From Thiocapsa sp. (GTDB lineage: Bacteria; Pseudomonadota; Gammaproteobacteria; Chromatiales; Chromatiaceae), in assembly GCF_018399035.1 (NCBI RefSeq), contig NZ_CP073760.1:4402501-4466500 (forward strand): 64,000 bases of DNA. Direction: 5' to 3'. Both the position numbers and the translations under genes were made by a program. Below are positions 25,865 through 35,180 of this stretch, in pieces. Each line of letters opens with the position of its first letter. Within the stretch, counting starts at the first letter, position 1. The notes under the pieces are model-generated. The model did not search any database and was not told the origin of the DNA. It saw only the letters and a program-made list of their open reading frames with translations.

Positions 25865-28600
25865 TTGACCATCCGCCGCTTCTCTTCCCGCACCACGCCG
25901 CTGGACCAGGGCTTTCTTGCCGACCAGCTCCAAGGAGCCCGCAGCTATCACCGCATCGCCGGCTACTTCACCAGCTCGCTGTTCGAGGTCGCGCATGAAT
26001 GGCTGGAGTCGGTGGCGGACGTGCGCATCGTCTGCAACGTCGATCTCTCGCCCGAAGATCTGAAGGTCGCGCAGCTGCGCGAGGCGCGCATGCTGGGCCG
26101 CTGGAACGAGCGCTCGATCGAAGCCGAGTCGTTGCTCAACCGCGAGCGCTATCGGCGTCTGGATGCCTTTCTGGCCCGGCGCGGCCAGGTGATCCGGGTC
26201 GCGCCCGACAGCCTCTGCGGCTTTCTGCACGGCAAGGCCGGCGTGATCGAGCGGGCCGACGGGCGCAAGGTCGGCTTCATCGGCTCGATGAACGAGACCC
26301 GCCACGGGTGGCAGCAGCACTACGAGATCCTCTGGGAGGACGATTCGCCCGAGGGCGTGGCCTGGATCGAGGCCGAGTTCGAGCACCTGTGGAACGCCGC
26401 AAAGCCCCTCCCCGAGGCAGTCTGCCGGGAGGTCCGCCGGCGCGGGCGACGCTTCGAGGTCGATCTCGGCGAGATCGCGACCGAGGAGACCCTCGCCCCG
26501 GCGGCGCTGATCGAGTCACCGCTGTATCGCGAGGGCATGTCGCTGCAGCCCTGGCAGCAGGGTTTCGTCACCGAGTGTCTGCGGCACTACAAGGATCACG
26601 GCCAGGTCCGACTGTTGTTGGCCGACGAGGTGGGTCTGGGCAAGACGCTGTCGCTCGGCACCGCTGCGCTGACCCTGTGCCTGCTCGCGGAGCAGACGCG
26701 CCGACGCCGCAAGCCGATCGTGATCTTCGCCCCCGCCACGCTCTGCGAGCAGTGGCAGACCGAGATGATCGACAAGCTCGGCATCCCCTGCGCCCGCTGG
26801 CACTCCACGCGCAAGGTCTGGCTCGACACCGAGGCGCGGGCGATCTCCCCGAGCGGCCCGGAGCACATCGCCCGCTGTCCGCTGCGCATCGGCATCGTCT
26901 CCACCGGGCTGATGGTGCAACCCTCGCGCGAGAAGGCGATCCTGGTCGGGATCGGCTACGCGGTGGTGATCCTGGACGAGGCCCATAAGGCGCGTTCCCG
27001 CCAGGGCTACGGTGCGGATGCCGGCGAGCCGAACGCGCTGCTGGCCTTCATGCACGCCATCGCCGACCGCACCGATCATCTGCTGCTCGGCACCGCGACC
27101 CCGATCCAGACCAAAGCCGAGGATCTGTGGGACCTGGTACGCGTGCTGCACCGGGGCAGCCAGGGCTTCGTGCTCGGTCATGCGCTGTCCGACTGGCACT
27201 GCCCGGAACGGGTGTTGCCGCTGCTCGGCGGCGCGCAGCGGGTCGAGGACATCGACTACGGCTGGCAGTTGCTGCGCTCGCCGCTGCCGACCCGGGATTC
27301 GACCAACGAGCCCAACGCCCGGCGCCTGTTCCACAATCTGCGCGAAGACCTCGGACTGCGCGCGAGCGATCACCTGGCCGGGGCGCTGACCGATCTCCCC
27401 CCGGAGTTGCGCGACGACCTGGAGACCGAGCTTGATCGGGTGATCGACGGGGCGAGCTTCTTCCAGCGCGAGAATCCGCTGGTCCGTCATGTGGTCCTGC
27501 GCAAGCGTACGACCCTCGAAGAGCGCGGGCTGCTGGACAAGATCGCCGTCAATGTTCATCCCGAGACCGGATTGGTGAAGGATCCCCATCTCTTCAACGC
27601 CCTGTTCCAGGACATCGCCCTGCGCACCACACCGGATTTTGATCGGGCCTACCAGGAGGCCCGTGAATTCGGCAGTGTGCTGGCCAAACGCGGCAAGGGC
27701 GGCGGGTTCATGAAGAATCTGATGCAGCAGCGGGTCTGCTCCAGCGTCGTGGCCGGGATCAACACCGCAACCAAGCTCCTGGCGGGGCGCACGGTCACCG
27801 AGCAGACCGAGGAGGGCGAGGAGGAGGTGGCCGTGCAGACCGACACGGAGCGCGCAGCGCTCCAAACGCTGCTCGTCGCTCTGGAGGGCATGACGGATGA
27901 TCCGAAGCTGCGTGCCATCCGCTACTACCTCAACGAGGAGAGTTGGCTGGATCTCGGCTGCATCATCTTCAGCCAGTATTACGACACCGCCCGTTGGGTC
28001 GCCGACGCCCTGGCCGCCGAGCATCCGGTCGAGACCATCGGGCTCTATGCCGGTGCCGATCGCAGCCGCCTCTATCGCGAGGGCCAGGCGGTCGGCATCG
28101 CCCGCGAGGCGCTCAAGCGGATGGTCGCCGATCACGACATCCGCATCATGGTCGCCACGGATGCGGCCTGCGAGGGCTTGAACCTGCAAACCCTCGGCAC
28201 GTTGATCAACGTCGATCTCCCCTGGAACCCGACCCGCCTGGAGCAGCGCATCGGGCGCATCAAACGCTTCGGGCAGGCGCGCGCCACCGTGGACATGCTC
28301 AATCTCGTGCACCAGGGCACGGTCGACGAGACGGTCTACGCGCGCCTGTCCGAGCGCATGCGCAACCGCTACGATCTCTTCGGCGGTCTGCCCGACACCA
28401 TCAAGGACGACTGGATCGACGATCTGGAGACCTTGGGCGAGAAGATGGATCGCTACATCGAGGAGCGGCGTCAGGCCACGGGGTTCGATCTGCGCTACAA
28501 CGACAGCATCAAACCGGCGGACGACGCTTGGCGCGACTGCGCTGCCGTGCTGGCACGGCGGGATTTCGACAACCTGATGCGGCGAGGGTGGAGCGCCTAG
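25865..28600 (+). CDS. PLD-like nuclease/SNF2-type helicase of the defence system
   Basis: About 911 residues. The N-terminal region (1-150) is a phospholipase D-like nuclease domain: YHRIAGYFTSSLFE, then LHGKAGVI (the His-x-Lys) and GSMNETRHGW. The SF2/SNF2 helicase follows, with Walker A LADEVGLGKT (about 252-261), DEAH in VVILDEAHKAR (about 368), and C-lobe motifs VATDAACEGLNLQ and QRIGRIKRFGQ (about 760-805). Homology begins at TIRRFSSRTTPLDQGFL. The only plausible start there is TTG 25865; the frame runs upstream through toxin debris to 25748. The start may have been altered by that insertion. Role: likely DNA translocase/nuclease effector with the methylase and DUF499 ATPase. Confidence 0.87.
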   Translation: MTIRRFSSRTTPLDQGFLADQLQGARSYHRIAGYFTSSLFEVAHEWLESVADVRIVCNVDLSPEDLKVAQLREARMLGRWNERSIEAESLLNRERYRRLDAFLARRGQVIRVAPDSLCGFLHGKAGVIERADGRKVGFIGSMNETRHGWQQHYEILWEDDSPEGVAWIEAEFEHLWNAAKPLPEAVCREVRRRGRRFEVDLGEIATEETLAPAALIESPLYREGMSLQPWQQGFVTECLRHYKDHGQVRLLLADEVGLGKTLSLGTAALTLCLLAEQTRRRRKPIVIFAPATLCEQWQTEMIDKLGIPCARWHSTRKVWLDTEARAISPSGPEHIARCPLRIGIVSTGLMVQPSREKAILVGIGYAVVILDEAHKARSRQGYGADAGEPNALLAFMHAIADRTDHLLLGTATPIQTKAEDLWDLVRVLHRGSQGFVLGHALSDWHCPERVLPLLGGAQRVEDIDYGWQLLRSPLPTRDSTNEPNARRLFHNLREDLGLRASDHLAGALTDLPPELRDDLETELDRVIDGASFFQRENPLVRHVVLRKRTTLEERGLLDKIAVNVHPETGLVKDPHLFNALFQDIALRTTPDFDRAYQEAREFGSVLAKRGKGGGFMKNLMQQRVCSSVVAGINTATKLLAGRTVTEQTEEGEEEVAVQTDTERAALQTLLVALEGMTDDPKLRAIRYYLNEESWLDLGCIIFSQYYDTARWVADALAAEHPVETIGLYAGADRSRLYREGQAVGIAREALKRMVADHDIRIMVATDAACEGLNLQTLGTLINVDLPWNPTRLEQRIGRIKRFGQARATVDMLNLVHQGTVDETVYARLSERMRNRYDLFGGLPDTIKDDWIDDLETLGEKMDRYIEERRQATGFDLRYNDSIKPADDAWRDCAAVLARRDFDNLMRRGWSA

Positions 28601-28640
28601 CGCAGCGCAGCGCAGCTCGCAGCCGGATGCGTTTCATGGG

Positions 28641-28788
28641 TTCTCTCACGGAGACACGGAGAGTAAAGATGGACATTCAAACCGTCCCGGACTTAACGAC
28701 ACTCAGTATCCCCAACGCCGTTAGGAGCGTACGAAGTGAATCCCTCATGTTCCCTTCTCTCCTCTCTCCTCCGTGTCTCCGTGAGGGG
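28641..28788. repeat. CTCCGTG inverted-repeat element (MITE-like, 148 bp)
   Basis: The left end CTCACGGAGACACGGAGAG and right end CTCCTCCGTGTCTCCGTGAG are inverted copies enclosing about 105 bp of less GC-rich DNA without a credible gene. It lies just after the helicase stop. Confidence 0.75.
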
Positions 28789-28868
28789 CATCTTGAGCTG
28801 GAACCAGTGTGCCAGCGTCAATTGATAGGTGGCAAGCCGGCACCGAAACGGGCTTGAGCCGCAGCGCC

Positions 28869-29061
28869 TAAACCGCGCCCAGTGCGGTATGCGATGTTTT
28901 TGGATGGGATCGGCCCCGGCGGATTTCAGAGCCGCTGGAGCCTGCGCGGTTTAAAGTATTAAAAAATATAAAATTTTAAATCGAGTCCCCCGCTAAGGGT
29001 CGTGGATTCACCAAACTTCGAACTCACTCGAAAGTTAGCATCTCGCTCTGGACGCGGTTTA
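28869..29061. repeat. AAACCGCG composite repeat (A + spacer + B), copy 3
   Basis: Module A is 28869-28953, the AT-rich spacer 28954-28976, and module B 28977-29061. The outer left end of B is degenerate (TAAATCGAGTCC), while the right end is intact (GGACGCGGTTTA). It is 97% or more identical to 35181-35372. It lies between the defence locus and a toxin-antitoxin pair; no gene is supported in 28601-29109. Confidence 0.88.
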
Positions 29062-29109
29062 AGATGTTATGCGTATAGGTGCTTATCTGCTTCATACCCG
29101 AGGTGCCCC

Positions 29110-29370
29110 ATGCACGAAGGCAACACCACGCGCTGGACGGTGACGGTGTCGAAGGACACCGACATTGCCGTGCGCAGCCTGCTCGCCCAGCGTGGACTGA
29201 AGAAAGGCGATCTGTCCAAGTTCATCGAGGACGCCGTGCGCTGGCGCGTGTTTGACCAAACCCTTTCCGAAACGCGGGCGCAGTTCGCCGACCTTGCCCC
29301 GGAAGCATTGCAAGATCTGATCAACGAAGCGACCGAGGCGGTGCGTCACGAGACGCAGGAGAGATCTTGA
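29110..29370 (+). CDS. Ribbon-helix-helix-like antitoxin
   Basis: An 86-residue protein. TRWTVTVSKDTDIAVRSLLAQRGLKKGDLSKFIEDAVRWRVFD has the pattern of a ribbon-helix-helix DNA-binding antitoxin (beta strand TVTVS, then two helices). The C-terminal segment (ALQDLINEATEAVRHE) would wrap the toxin. ATG 29110 has GAGGTG four bases before it. It is followed 29 bp later by a PIN-family toxin gene. Confidence 0.82.
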   Translation: MHEGNTTRWTVTVSKDTDIAVRSLLAQRGLKKGDLSKFIEDAVRWRVFDQTLSETRAQFADLAPEALQDLINEATEAVRHETQERS

Positions 29371-29399
29371 CCCGAGCCGCGACGAGCACGCGCTGAACC

Positions 29400-29819
29400 A
29401 TGCGGGTCGTACTGGATACCAACGTCCTGGTCAGCGCCTTGTTGATGGACTCCTCGCGACCAGCCCAACTCATCAGCCATTGGCGGCAGGGGCGATTCAC
29501 GCTATTGACGGCGGTCCCGCAGCTTGATGAATTGATGCGGGTCACGCGCTATCCGAAGCTCCGGGCCCGCCTGAAACCGGCCCTGGCCGGTCGCCTCGTC
29601 AACGACTTGCGCCAGATTGCCGTGTTGGTGAAGACGCTCCCGCCGGTGGATGCCTCACCCGACCCTTACGACAACTATCTGTTGTCCATCGCCTCGGGCG
29701 GCCAGGCCGACTATCTTGTGACCGGCGACAAGCCGCATTTGCTCGCGCTTGGCGGTTATGCCGGAACCAACATCGCATCTGTGCGCGATTTCATCCTGTT
29801 GGCCAGGTTGTCGCCATGA
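29400..29819 (+). CDS. PIN-domain toxin, putative ribonuclease
   Basis: A 139-residue PIN protein of the family annotated as putative toxin-antitoxin toxin component. MRVVLDTNVLVSALL carries the first Asp, TAVPQLDELMRV the Glu, and SPDPYDNYLLSIASGGQADYLVTGDK two more Asp residues. All four metal-binding acids are present and the length is normal, so the toxin is probably active. It pairs with the antitoxin gene just upstream. Confidence 0.88.
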   Translation: MRVVLDTNVLVSALLMDSSRPAQLISHWRQGRFTLLTAVPQLDELMRVTRYPKLRARLKPALAGRLVNDLRQIAVLVKTLPPVDASPDPYDNYLLSIASGGQADYLVTGDKPHLLALGGYAGTNIASVRDFILLARLSP

Positions 29820-29916
29820 CCCAACACCTTAACCAGCCGCCACCGTCCGCCTGTCCCGCACTCATCGCCGTCAGCGGCGAGCGGGCGCAGTCGCCCGGAT
29901 CACGCGGGCCGACCTC

Positions 29917-31002
29917 ATGATCAGACGCCGTCGCTGGCTTCTTGCCGCGGCGATCCTTGTCGCCGTCCTCGCCGCCGCCACGGCGGGGTGGATGCTCGTC
30001 GCCGGCGGGAACCTCCAGACGCTGACAGGCGCGGTTCGAGGTCTGCTGGGCGATGCGGCACTCCCCGAGGGCTTTGCCGTCGGCAACGGTCGGATCGAGG
30101 CGATCGAGGTGGATGTCGCGACCAAGCTGGCCGGACGGCTGGCTGAGGTGCGGGTCCAGGAAGGCGATCGGGTCGAGTCGGGGCAGGTCGTCGCGGTCCT
30201 CGATACCGATGCCCTGCAGGCCCAGCAGCGCCAGGTCCGCGCCGAGCTGCGGCAGGCCGAGCAGGAGCGCCAGCATGCACTTGCGGTGGTGGAGCAGCGC
30301 GAGAGCGAGCTCGACTTCGCCCGCCGTGACCTCGACCGGCTGCAGCGACTCTCGCGCACCGATCAATTCGTCTCGGAGGAGCAGGTCGATCAAGCGCGCA
30401 CCGGCGTGCGCAGCGCCGAGGCGGCCCTGTGGGCGTCTCGCGTGCAGGTGGTCGCGGCCGAGGCGGCGATCGAGGCGGTGCAGGCGGGTATCGAGCGCGT
30501 CGAGGTCGACATCGCGGACAGCACCCTCAAGGCGCCCCGCGGTGGACGCGTGCTTTACCGACTGGCGGAGCCGGGCGAGGTGCTGGGCGTGGGCGGCAAG
30601 GTGTTGACCCTGCTCGACCTCGGCGACGTCTATATGGTCATCTTCCTGCCGACAGCGGCGGCGGGACGGGTGCCCTTGGGTGCGCCGGCGCGGATCGTTT
30701 TGGATGCCGCCCCCGAGTACGTGGTCCCCGCGGTGGTCTCCTTCGTCGCCCCGCGCGCCCAGTTCACGCCCAAACAGGTCGAGACGCAGAGCGTGCGCGA
30801 GTCGCTCGCCTTCCGCGTGAAGGTGCGGGTCGCCCCGGAGCTGCTCGCGCGCTACGAGACGCTGGTGAAGACCGGGCTCCCCGGCATCGCCTATGTACAG
30901 CTCAGCCCCGACGCGCTTTGGCCCGAGCATTTGGAATCGAGATTACCGCCCCCGAGGTCATCGCTATGGCCGAGCATGCCGCCGGCCCCGTCGTCCGACT
31001 GA
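29917..31002 (+). CDS. HlyD-family membrane fusion protein
   Basis: A 361-residue periplasmic adaptor subunit. There is an N-terminal membrane anchor (RRRWLLAAAILVAVLAAATAG). The lipoyl half-motif (VDVATKLAGRLAEVRVQEGDRVESGQVVAVLD) is followed by a long coiled coil (about residues 100-205) and the second half-motif (STLKAPRGGRVLYRLAEPGEVL). It is the first gene of a three-gene exporter operon with the order of E. coli yhiI-rbbA-yhhJ and overlaps the next gene by 37 bp. Confidence 0.9.
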   Translation: MIRRRRWLLAAAILVAVLAAATAGWMLVAGGNLQTLTGAVRGLLGDAALPEGFAVGNGRIEAIEVDVATKLAGRLAEVRVQEGDRVESGQVVAVLDTDALQAQQRQVRAELRQAEQERQHALAVVEQRESELDFARRDLDRLQRLSRTDQFVSEEQVDQARTGVRSAEAALWASRVQVVAAEAAIEAVQAGIERVEVDIADSTLKAPRGGRVLYRLAEPGEVLGVGGKVLTLLDLGDVYMVIFLPTAAAGRVPLGAPARIVLDAAPEYVVPAVVSFVAPRAQFTPKQVETQSVRESLAFRVKVRVAPELLARYETLVKTGLPGIAYVQLSPDALWPEHLESRLPPPRSSLWPSMPPAPSSD

Positions 31003-33731
31003 GCGGGCTGAGCCACGCCTATCCGGGTGTCGACGCCCTCCGGGAGGTGGCGCTCGAGCTGACCGCCGGACGGCTGACCGGTCTCATCGGGCCCGACGGG
31101 GTCGGCAAATCGACCCTGCTCGGGATCATCGCGGGGGTACGGCAGATCCAGTCCGGTCGGGTCGAGGTGCTCGGGCATGACCTGCGGCAGCGCCGCGCGC
31201 GCGACGCCGTGATCGAGCGCATCGCCTACATGCCTCAGGGCCTCGGCCGCAATCTCTACCCCAGCCTTTCGGTGCGTGAGAACCTGGATTTCTTCGGTCG
31301 TCTGTTCGGGCAGGACAGGGCGACCCGGGCCGAGCGCATCGCCGAGCTGACGGCGGCCACCGGCCTCGCACCCTTCACCGAGCGTCCGGCGATGCACCTC
31401 TCCGGCGGGATGAAGCAGAAGCTCGGGCTTTGCTGTGCGCTGATCCACGACCCCGAGCTGCTGATCCTCGACGAGCCGACCACCGGGGTCGACCCGCTCT
31501 CGCGCCGCCGCTTCTGGGAGCTGATGGACCGGTTGCGGCGGCGTCGCCCGGACCTGAGCATCCTGGTATCCACGGCCTACATGGAGGAGGCCGAGCGCTT
31601 CGACACCTTGGTGGCGATGGACGCCGGCCGGGTGCTCGCCGCCGGCAGCGTGCGTGAGCTATGTGCGCGCACCGGCGAGCGGGACATGGAGTCGGTCTTC
31701 GTTGCGCTCCTCCCCGCGGAGCGCCGCGGCGGGCATCGGCGCCTGGTGGTGCCGCCTCGTACCCCCGACGGGGACGGGCCGCCTGCCATCCGCGCCGAGG
31801 GTCTCACCCGGCGCTTCGGGGACTTTACGGCGGTCGACCGGGTCAGTCTCTCGATCCACAAGGGCGAGATCTTCGGCTTCCTCGGCTCCAACGGCAGCGG
31901 CAAGACCACGACCATGCGGATGCTGACCGGCCTCCTGCCGGTCACCGAGGGCGAGGCGTGGGTCTTCGACCGGCCGGTGGACGCGGAGGACACGGCGCTG
32001 CGCCGGCGTCTGGGCTTCATGTCCCAGTCCTTCTCGCTCTACGGCGAGCTCAGCGTGCGCCAAAATCTGGACCTGCATGCGCGGCTCTACCGGCTGCCCG
32101 CGCCGCGCATCCCCGCGCGTATCGCTGAGCTCACCGAGCGGTTCGACCTCGCACACGTGATCGATGCCCGCGCCGAGTCGCTGCCGCTCGGGGTGCGCCA
32201 GCGTTTGTCGCTCGCCGTGGCGGTGATCCATGCGCCCGAGCTCCTGATCCTGGACGAGCCGACCTCCGGGGTCGACCCGATCGCCCGAGACCGCTTCTGG
32301 GAGCAGCTCCTCATGCTTTCGCGGGAGCAAGGGGTGACCATCTTCATCTCCACCCACTTCATGAACGAGGCCGAGCGTTGCGACCGCATCTCGCTGATGC
32401 ACGGCGGTCGGGTGCTCGCCGAGGGCACACCCGCGGACATCAAGGCCCGGCAGGGTGCGGCAACCCTGGAGGACGCCTTCATCGCCTACATGGAGCAGGG
32501 TGCGGCGGACGCGGGCGAGGAGATCGCGCCCGACCGGGAGATAGGGCAGGACCCCGTGCTCCCCCGGCCGCTGCGCAAGCCGCCCCGAAAGCCGCTCGGG
32601 CCCGCGCGCTTTTCGCTGCGACGGCTCTGGGCCTATACCCGGCGCGAGGGCACCGAGCTTCGGCGCGACCCGATCCGTCTCGCCTTCGCCCTGCTCGGGC
32701 CGGCGATCCTGATGATCGCGATGGGCTTCGGGATCTCCTTCGACGTCGACGAGATCGCCTACGCCGTGCTCGACCACGACCGCACCCCGGCGAGTCGGGA
32801 CTACCTGGAGCACTTCGCCGGCTCGACCTGGTTCTTCGAGCAGGCCCCGCCGGGCGATGCGGCCGAGATGTGGCGGCGGCTCGAGAGCGGCCGGCTGACC
32901 TTGGCAATCGAGATCCCGCCGGGCTTCGGTCGGGACGTGCAACGCGGCGCCCGGCCCGAGGTCGGTTTCATCATCGATGGAGCCATCCCCTTCCGCGGCG
33001 ACACCATTCGCGGCTATGCCGAGGGCGTGCATCGAGGCTATCTGGAGACCTTGGCGGGCGACGCATACGCGGGGCTGTCCGCATTTCCGGTGACGGTCGA
33101 GACACGCTTTCGTTACAACCAAGACTTCAAAAGCGTCTACGCCATGGTGCCGGGGATCCTGATGCTGCTGCTCATCATGATCCCGGCCACCATGACCGCC
33201 GTGGGCGTGGTGCGCGAGAAGGAGCTGGGTTCCATCATCAACCTCTACGCGACCCCGACCAAGGGCGGGGAGTTCCTGCTCGGCAAGCAGCTCCCGTATG
33301 TGGGTCTGGCGCTCCTGAGCTACCTGATCCTGCTCCTGATGGCGCTCTTCCTGTTTCGGGTACCGCTTGCCGGGAGTCTCGTCGGCCTCACGCTCGGGGC
33401 GGTCCTGTTCGTCTTCGCGAGCACCGGGCTCGGGCTCCTCATGTCCACCTTCATGCGCACCCAGATCGCGGCCGTCTTCGGGACGGCCATCGTCAGCACG
33501 ATTCCGACCATCCTCTTCTCCGGTATGCTGGTGCCGGTCTCCGCGCTGACCGGACCTGCGCGCATCATGGGCTACGGCTTTCCGAGCGCCTGGTTCAATC
33601 ACGTGAGCGTGGGGAGCTTTACCAAGGGGCTGACCTTGGGCGATCTGTGGCTGGACTATCTGGTGCTTGCGGCCTTCGGGCTCGCCTTCTTCCTGCTCGG
33701 GCTCGCCCTGCTGCGCACCCGGGAGCGCTGA
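30966..33731 (+). CDS. rbbA: RbbA-type fusion: two ABC ATPases plus ABC-2 permease
   Basis: A 921-residue protein with two nucleotide-binding domains and a C-terminal ABC-2 membrane domain, the architecture of E. coli RbbA (ribosome-associated ATPase/putative transporter). NBD1 has Walker A GPDGVGKST, signature LSGGMKQK and Walker B LLILDEPTTGVDP. NBD2 has Walker A GSNGSGKTT, degenerate signature LPLGVRQRL and LLILDEPTSGVDP. The membrane part has a periplasmic loop (about residues 600-750) and five helices ending FFLLGLALLRTRER. ATG 30966 lies inside the HlyD gene. It probably exports hydrophobic substrates; the ribosome link is known only from E. coli. Confidence 0.88.
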   Translation: MAEHAAGPVVRLSGLSHAYPGVDALREVALELTAGRLTGLIGPDGVGKSTLLGIIAGVRQIQSGRVEVLGHDLRQRRARDAVIERIAYMPQGLGRNLYPSLSVRENLDFFGRLFGQDRATRAERIAELTAATGLAPFTERPAMHLSGGMKQKLGLCCALIHDPELLILDEPTTGVDPLSRRRFWELMDRLRRRRPDLSILVSTAYMEEAERFDTLVAMDAGRVLAAGSVRELCARTGERDMESVFVALLPAERRGGHRRLVVPPRTPDGDGPPAIRAEGLTRRFGDFTAVDRVSLSIHKGEIFGFLGSNGSGKTTTMRMLTGLLPVTEGEAWVFDRPVDAEDTALRRRLGFMSQSFSLYGELSVRQNLDLHARLYRLPAPRIPARIAELTERFDLAHVIDARAESLPLGVRQRLSLAVAVIHAPELLILDEPTSGVDPIARDRFWEQLLMLSREQGVTIFISTHFMNEAERCDRISLMHGGRVLAEGTPADIKARQGAATLEDAFIAYMEQGAADAGEEIAPDREIGQDPVLPRPLRKPPRKPLGPARFSLRRLWAYTRREGTELRRDPIRLAFALLGPAILMIAMGFGISFDVDEIAYAVLDHDRTPASRDYLEHFAGSTWFFEQAPPGDAAEMWRRLESGRLTLAIEIPPGFGRDVQRGARPEVGFIIDGAIPFRGDTIRGYAEGVHRGYLETLAGDAYAGLSAFPVTVETRFRYNQDFKSVYAMVPGILMLLLIMIPATMTAVGVVREKELGSIINLYATPTKGGEFLLGKQLPYVGLALLSYLILLLMALFLFRVPLAGSLVGLTLGAVLFVFASTGLGLLMSTFMRTQIAAVFGTAIVSTIPTILFSGMLVPVSALTGPARIMGYGFPSAWFNHVSVGSFTKGLTLGDLWLDYLVLAAFGLAFFLLGLALLRTRER

Positions 33732-33732
33732 G

Positions 33733-34869
33733 ATGCGGCTCGCGAACGTCTACCGCCTGGGGCTCAAGGAGCTGATCAGCCTGCGTTACGATCCGGTGTT
33801 GGTCTTCCTGATGATCTACGCCTTCACCTTCGCCATCATCGCCCCGTCCCGCGGGGTGAAGCTCCAGCTCGAGCATGCCTCGGTGGCAGTGGTGGACGAG
33901 GACCGCTCGCAGCTCTCGGTGCGCCTGACGGAAACCCTGCTCCCGCCCTATTTCCAGACACCCGAGCAGATCGGGCTCGACGCGATCGACGCGGCCATGG
34001 ACGCGGGTCGCTATACCTTCGTGATCGACATCCCGCCGCGTCTCCAGGCCGATGCCTCGGAGGGGCGTCGCCCGGCCGTGCAGGTCATCGTGGATGCGAC
34101 CGCCATGGCCATGGCCGGTGCGGGGGCGCGCTATCTGGAGCGGGTGCTTGTCGAGGAGCCGCTGCTCTATTTCCGAGGCGATCGCGCGGAATCCTCTCCG
34201 GCCGAGGCGCCGGCCGTGGGGGCGGTGATCCGGCTCGCCTTCAATCCAAACGGCGAGTCGGCTTGGTTCATGTCCGTGATGCAGATCGTCAACATGGTCA
34301 CCCTGCTCGGCATCGTGCTCACCGGGGCTGCGCTGATCCGCGAGCGCGAGCACGGGACCATCGAGCATCTGCTGGTGATGCCGCTCACGGCGGCCGAGAT
34401 CATGCTTGCCAAGGTCTGGGCCAACGGACTGGTCATCCTCCTGGGGGCCACCTTCGCCATGGTCGTGATCGTCCAGGGGCTGCTCGGGGTGCCCAATGCA
34501 GGCTCGCTCGGGCTCTTCGTGCTCGGGCTCGGGGTCTACCTCTTCTCGCTCACCGCGCTCGGCATCCTGCTCGCCACCCTGGCACGAACCATGCCGCAGT
34601 TCGGGCTGCTGTCCATCCCGGTGTTCCTGGTGATGTACATGCTCTCGGGGGCCAACACCCCGCTCGATGCCATGCCCGAGCTGCTGCAACGGGTGATGCT
34701 CGTCTCGCCGACGACCCACTTCGTCGCCTTCGTCCAGTCCGTGGTCTTCCGAGGCGCCGGGCTCGATCTGGTCTGGACGCACCTGGCCGCGACCTTGGGG
34801 CTTGGGGCGCTGGCCTTTGCCGTGGCCTTGGCCCGCTTTCGGCAGACGGTGAGTCTCAGTCGGCTGTGA
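33733..34869 (+). CDS. ABC-2 type transporter permease (YhhJ-like)
   Basis: A 378-residue permease with one N-terminal helix, a large extracytoplasmic domain (residues 45-180) and five C-terminal helices. The family motif REREHGTIEHLLVMPLTAAEIMLAKV lies between the first two C-terminal helices. ATG 33733 follows the rbbA stop by one base. It is the third gene of the exporter operon and probably forms a heterodimer with the RbbA membrane domain. Confidence 0.9.
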   Translation: MRLANVYRLGLKELISLRYDPVLVFLMIYAFTFAIIAPSRGVKLQLEHASVAVVDEDRSQLSVRLTETLLPPYFQTPEQIGLDAIDAAMDAGRYTFVIDIPPRLQADASEGRRPAVQVIVDATAMAMAGAGARYLERVLVEEPLLYFRGDRAESSPAEAPAVGAVIRLAFNPNGESAWFMSVMQIVNMVTLLGIVLTGAALIREREHGTIEHLLVMPLTAAEIMLAKVWANGLVILLGATFAMVVIVQGLLGVPNAGSLGLFVLGLGVYLFSLTALGILLATLARTMPQFGLLSIPVFLVMYMLSGANTPLDAMPELLQRVMLVSPTTHFVAFVQSVVFRGAGLDLVWTHLAATLGLGALAFAVALARFRQTVSLSRL

Positions 34870-34960
34870 GGGTGGCTGCGAAGATCGAAGCCGCGCCGCA
34901 CCGCACCATGGCGACGCCATCAACCGATTGTCGCGCAGGTAAAGTGCTCGAAGACTCTAC

Positions 34961-35154
34961 TCGTTGTCGTGTTCGTCCGGAATCCGATTACGACAACGAC
35001 AACGAACACGACAAAGACAATTCTGCGACGGTTTGCTCACGATTTAGGCGAATTCCGGAAACCTTCATGTCAAGGGCGTAGGTTGTGCCGAGCCGTGCGA
35101 GGCACAACCAACCGTCGGCGCAAGTTGTGCTTCCTATCGTCAGCACAACCTACG
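34961..35154. repeat. Two small inverted repeats downstream of the exporter operon
   Basis: 34961-35015: TCGTTGTCGTGTTCGT faces ACGAACACGACAA, related to the ACGACAACG repeats at 43594-43645 and 45612-45664. 35077-35154: CGTAGGTTGTGCC faces GCACAACCTACG, with a smaller GTTGTGC/GCACAAC hairpin inside. No gene is supported in 34870-35435. Confidence 0.65.
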
Positions 35155-35180
35155 GGTATGGAAGTTTACGGAAATCACCT

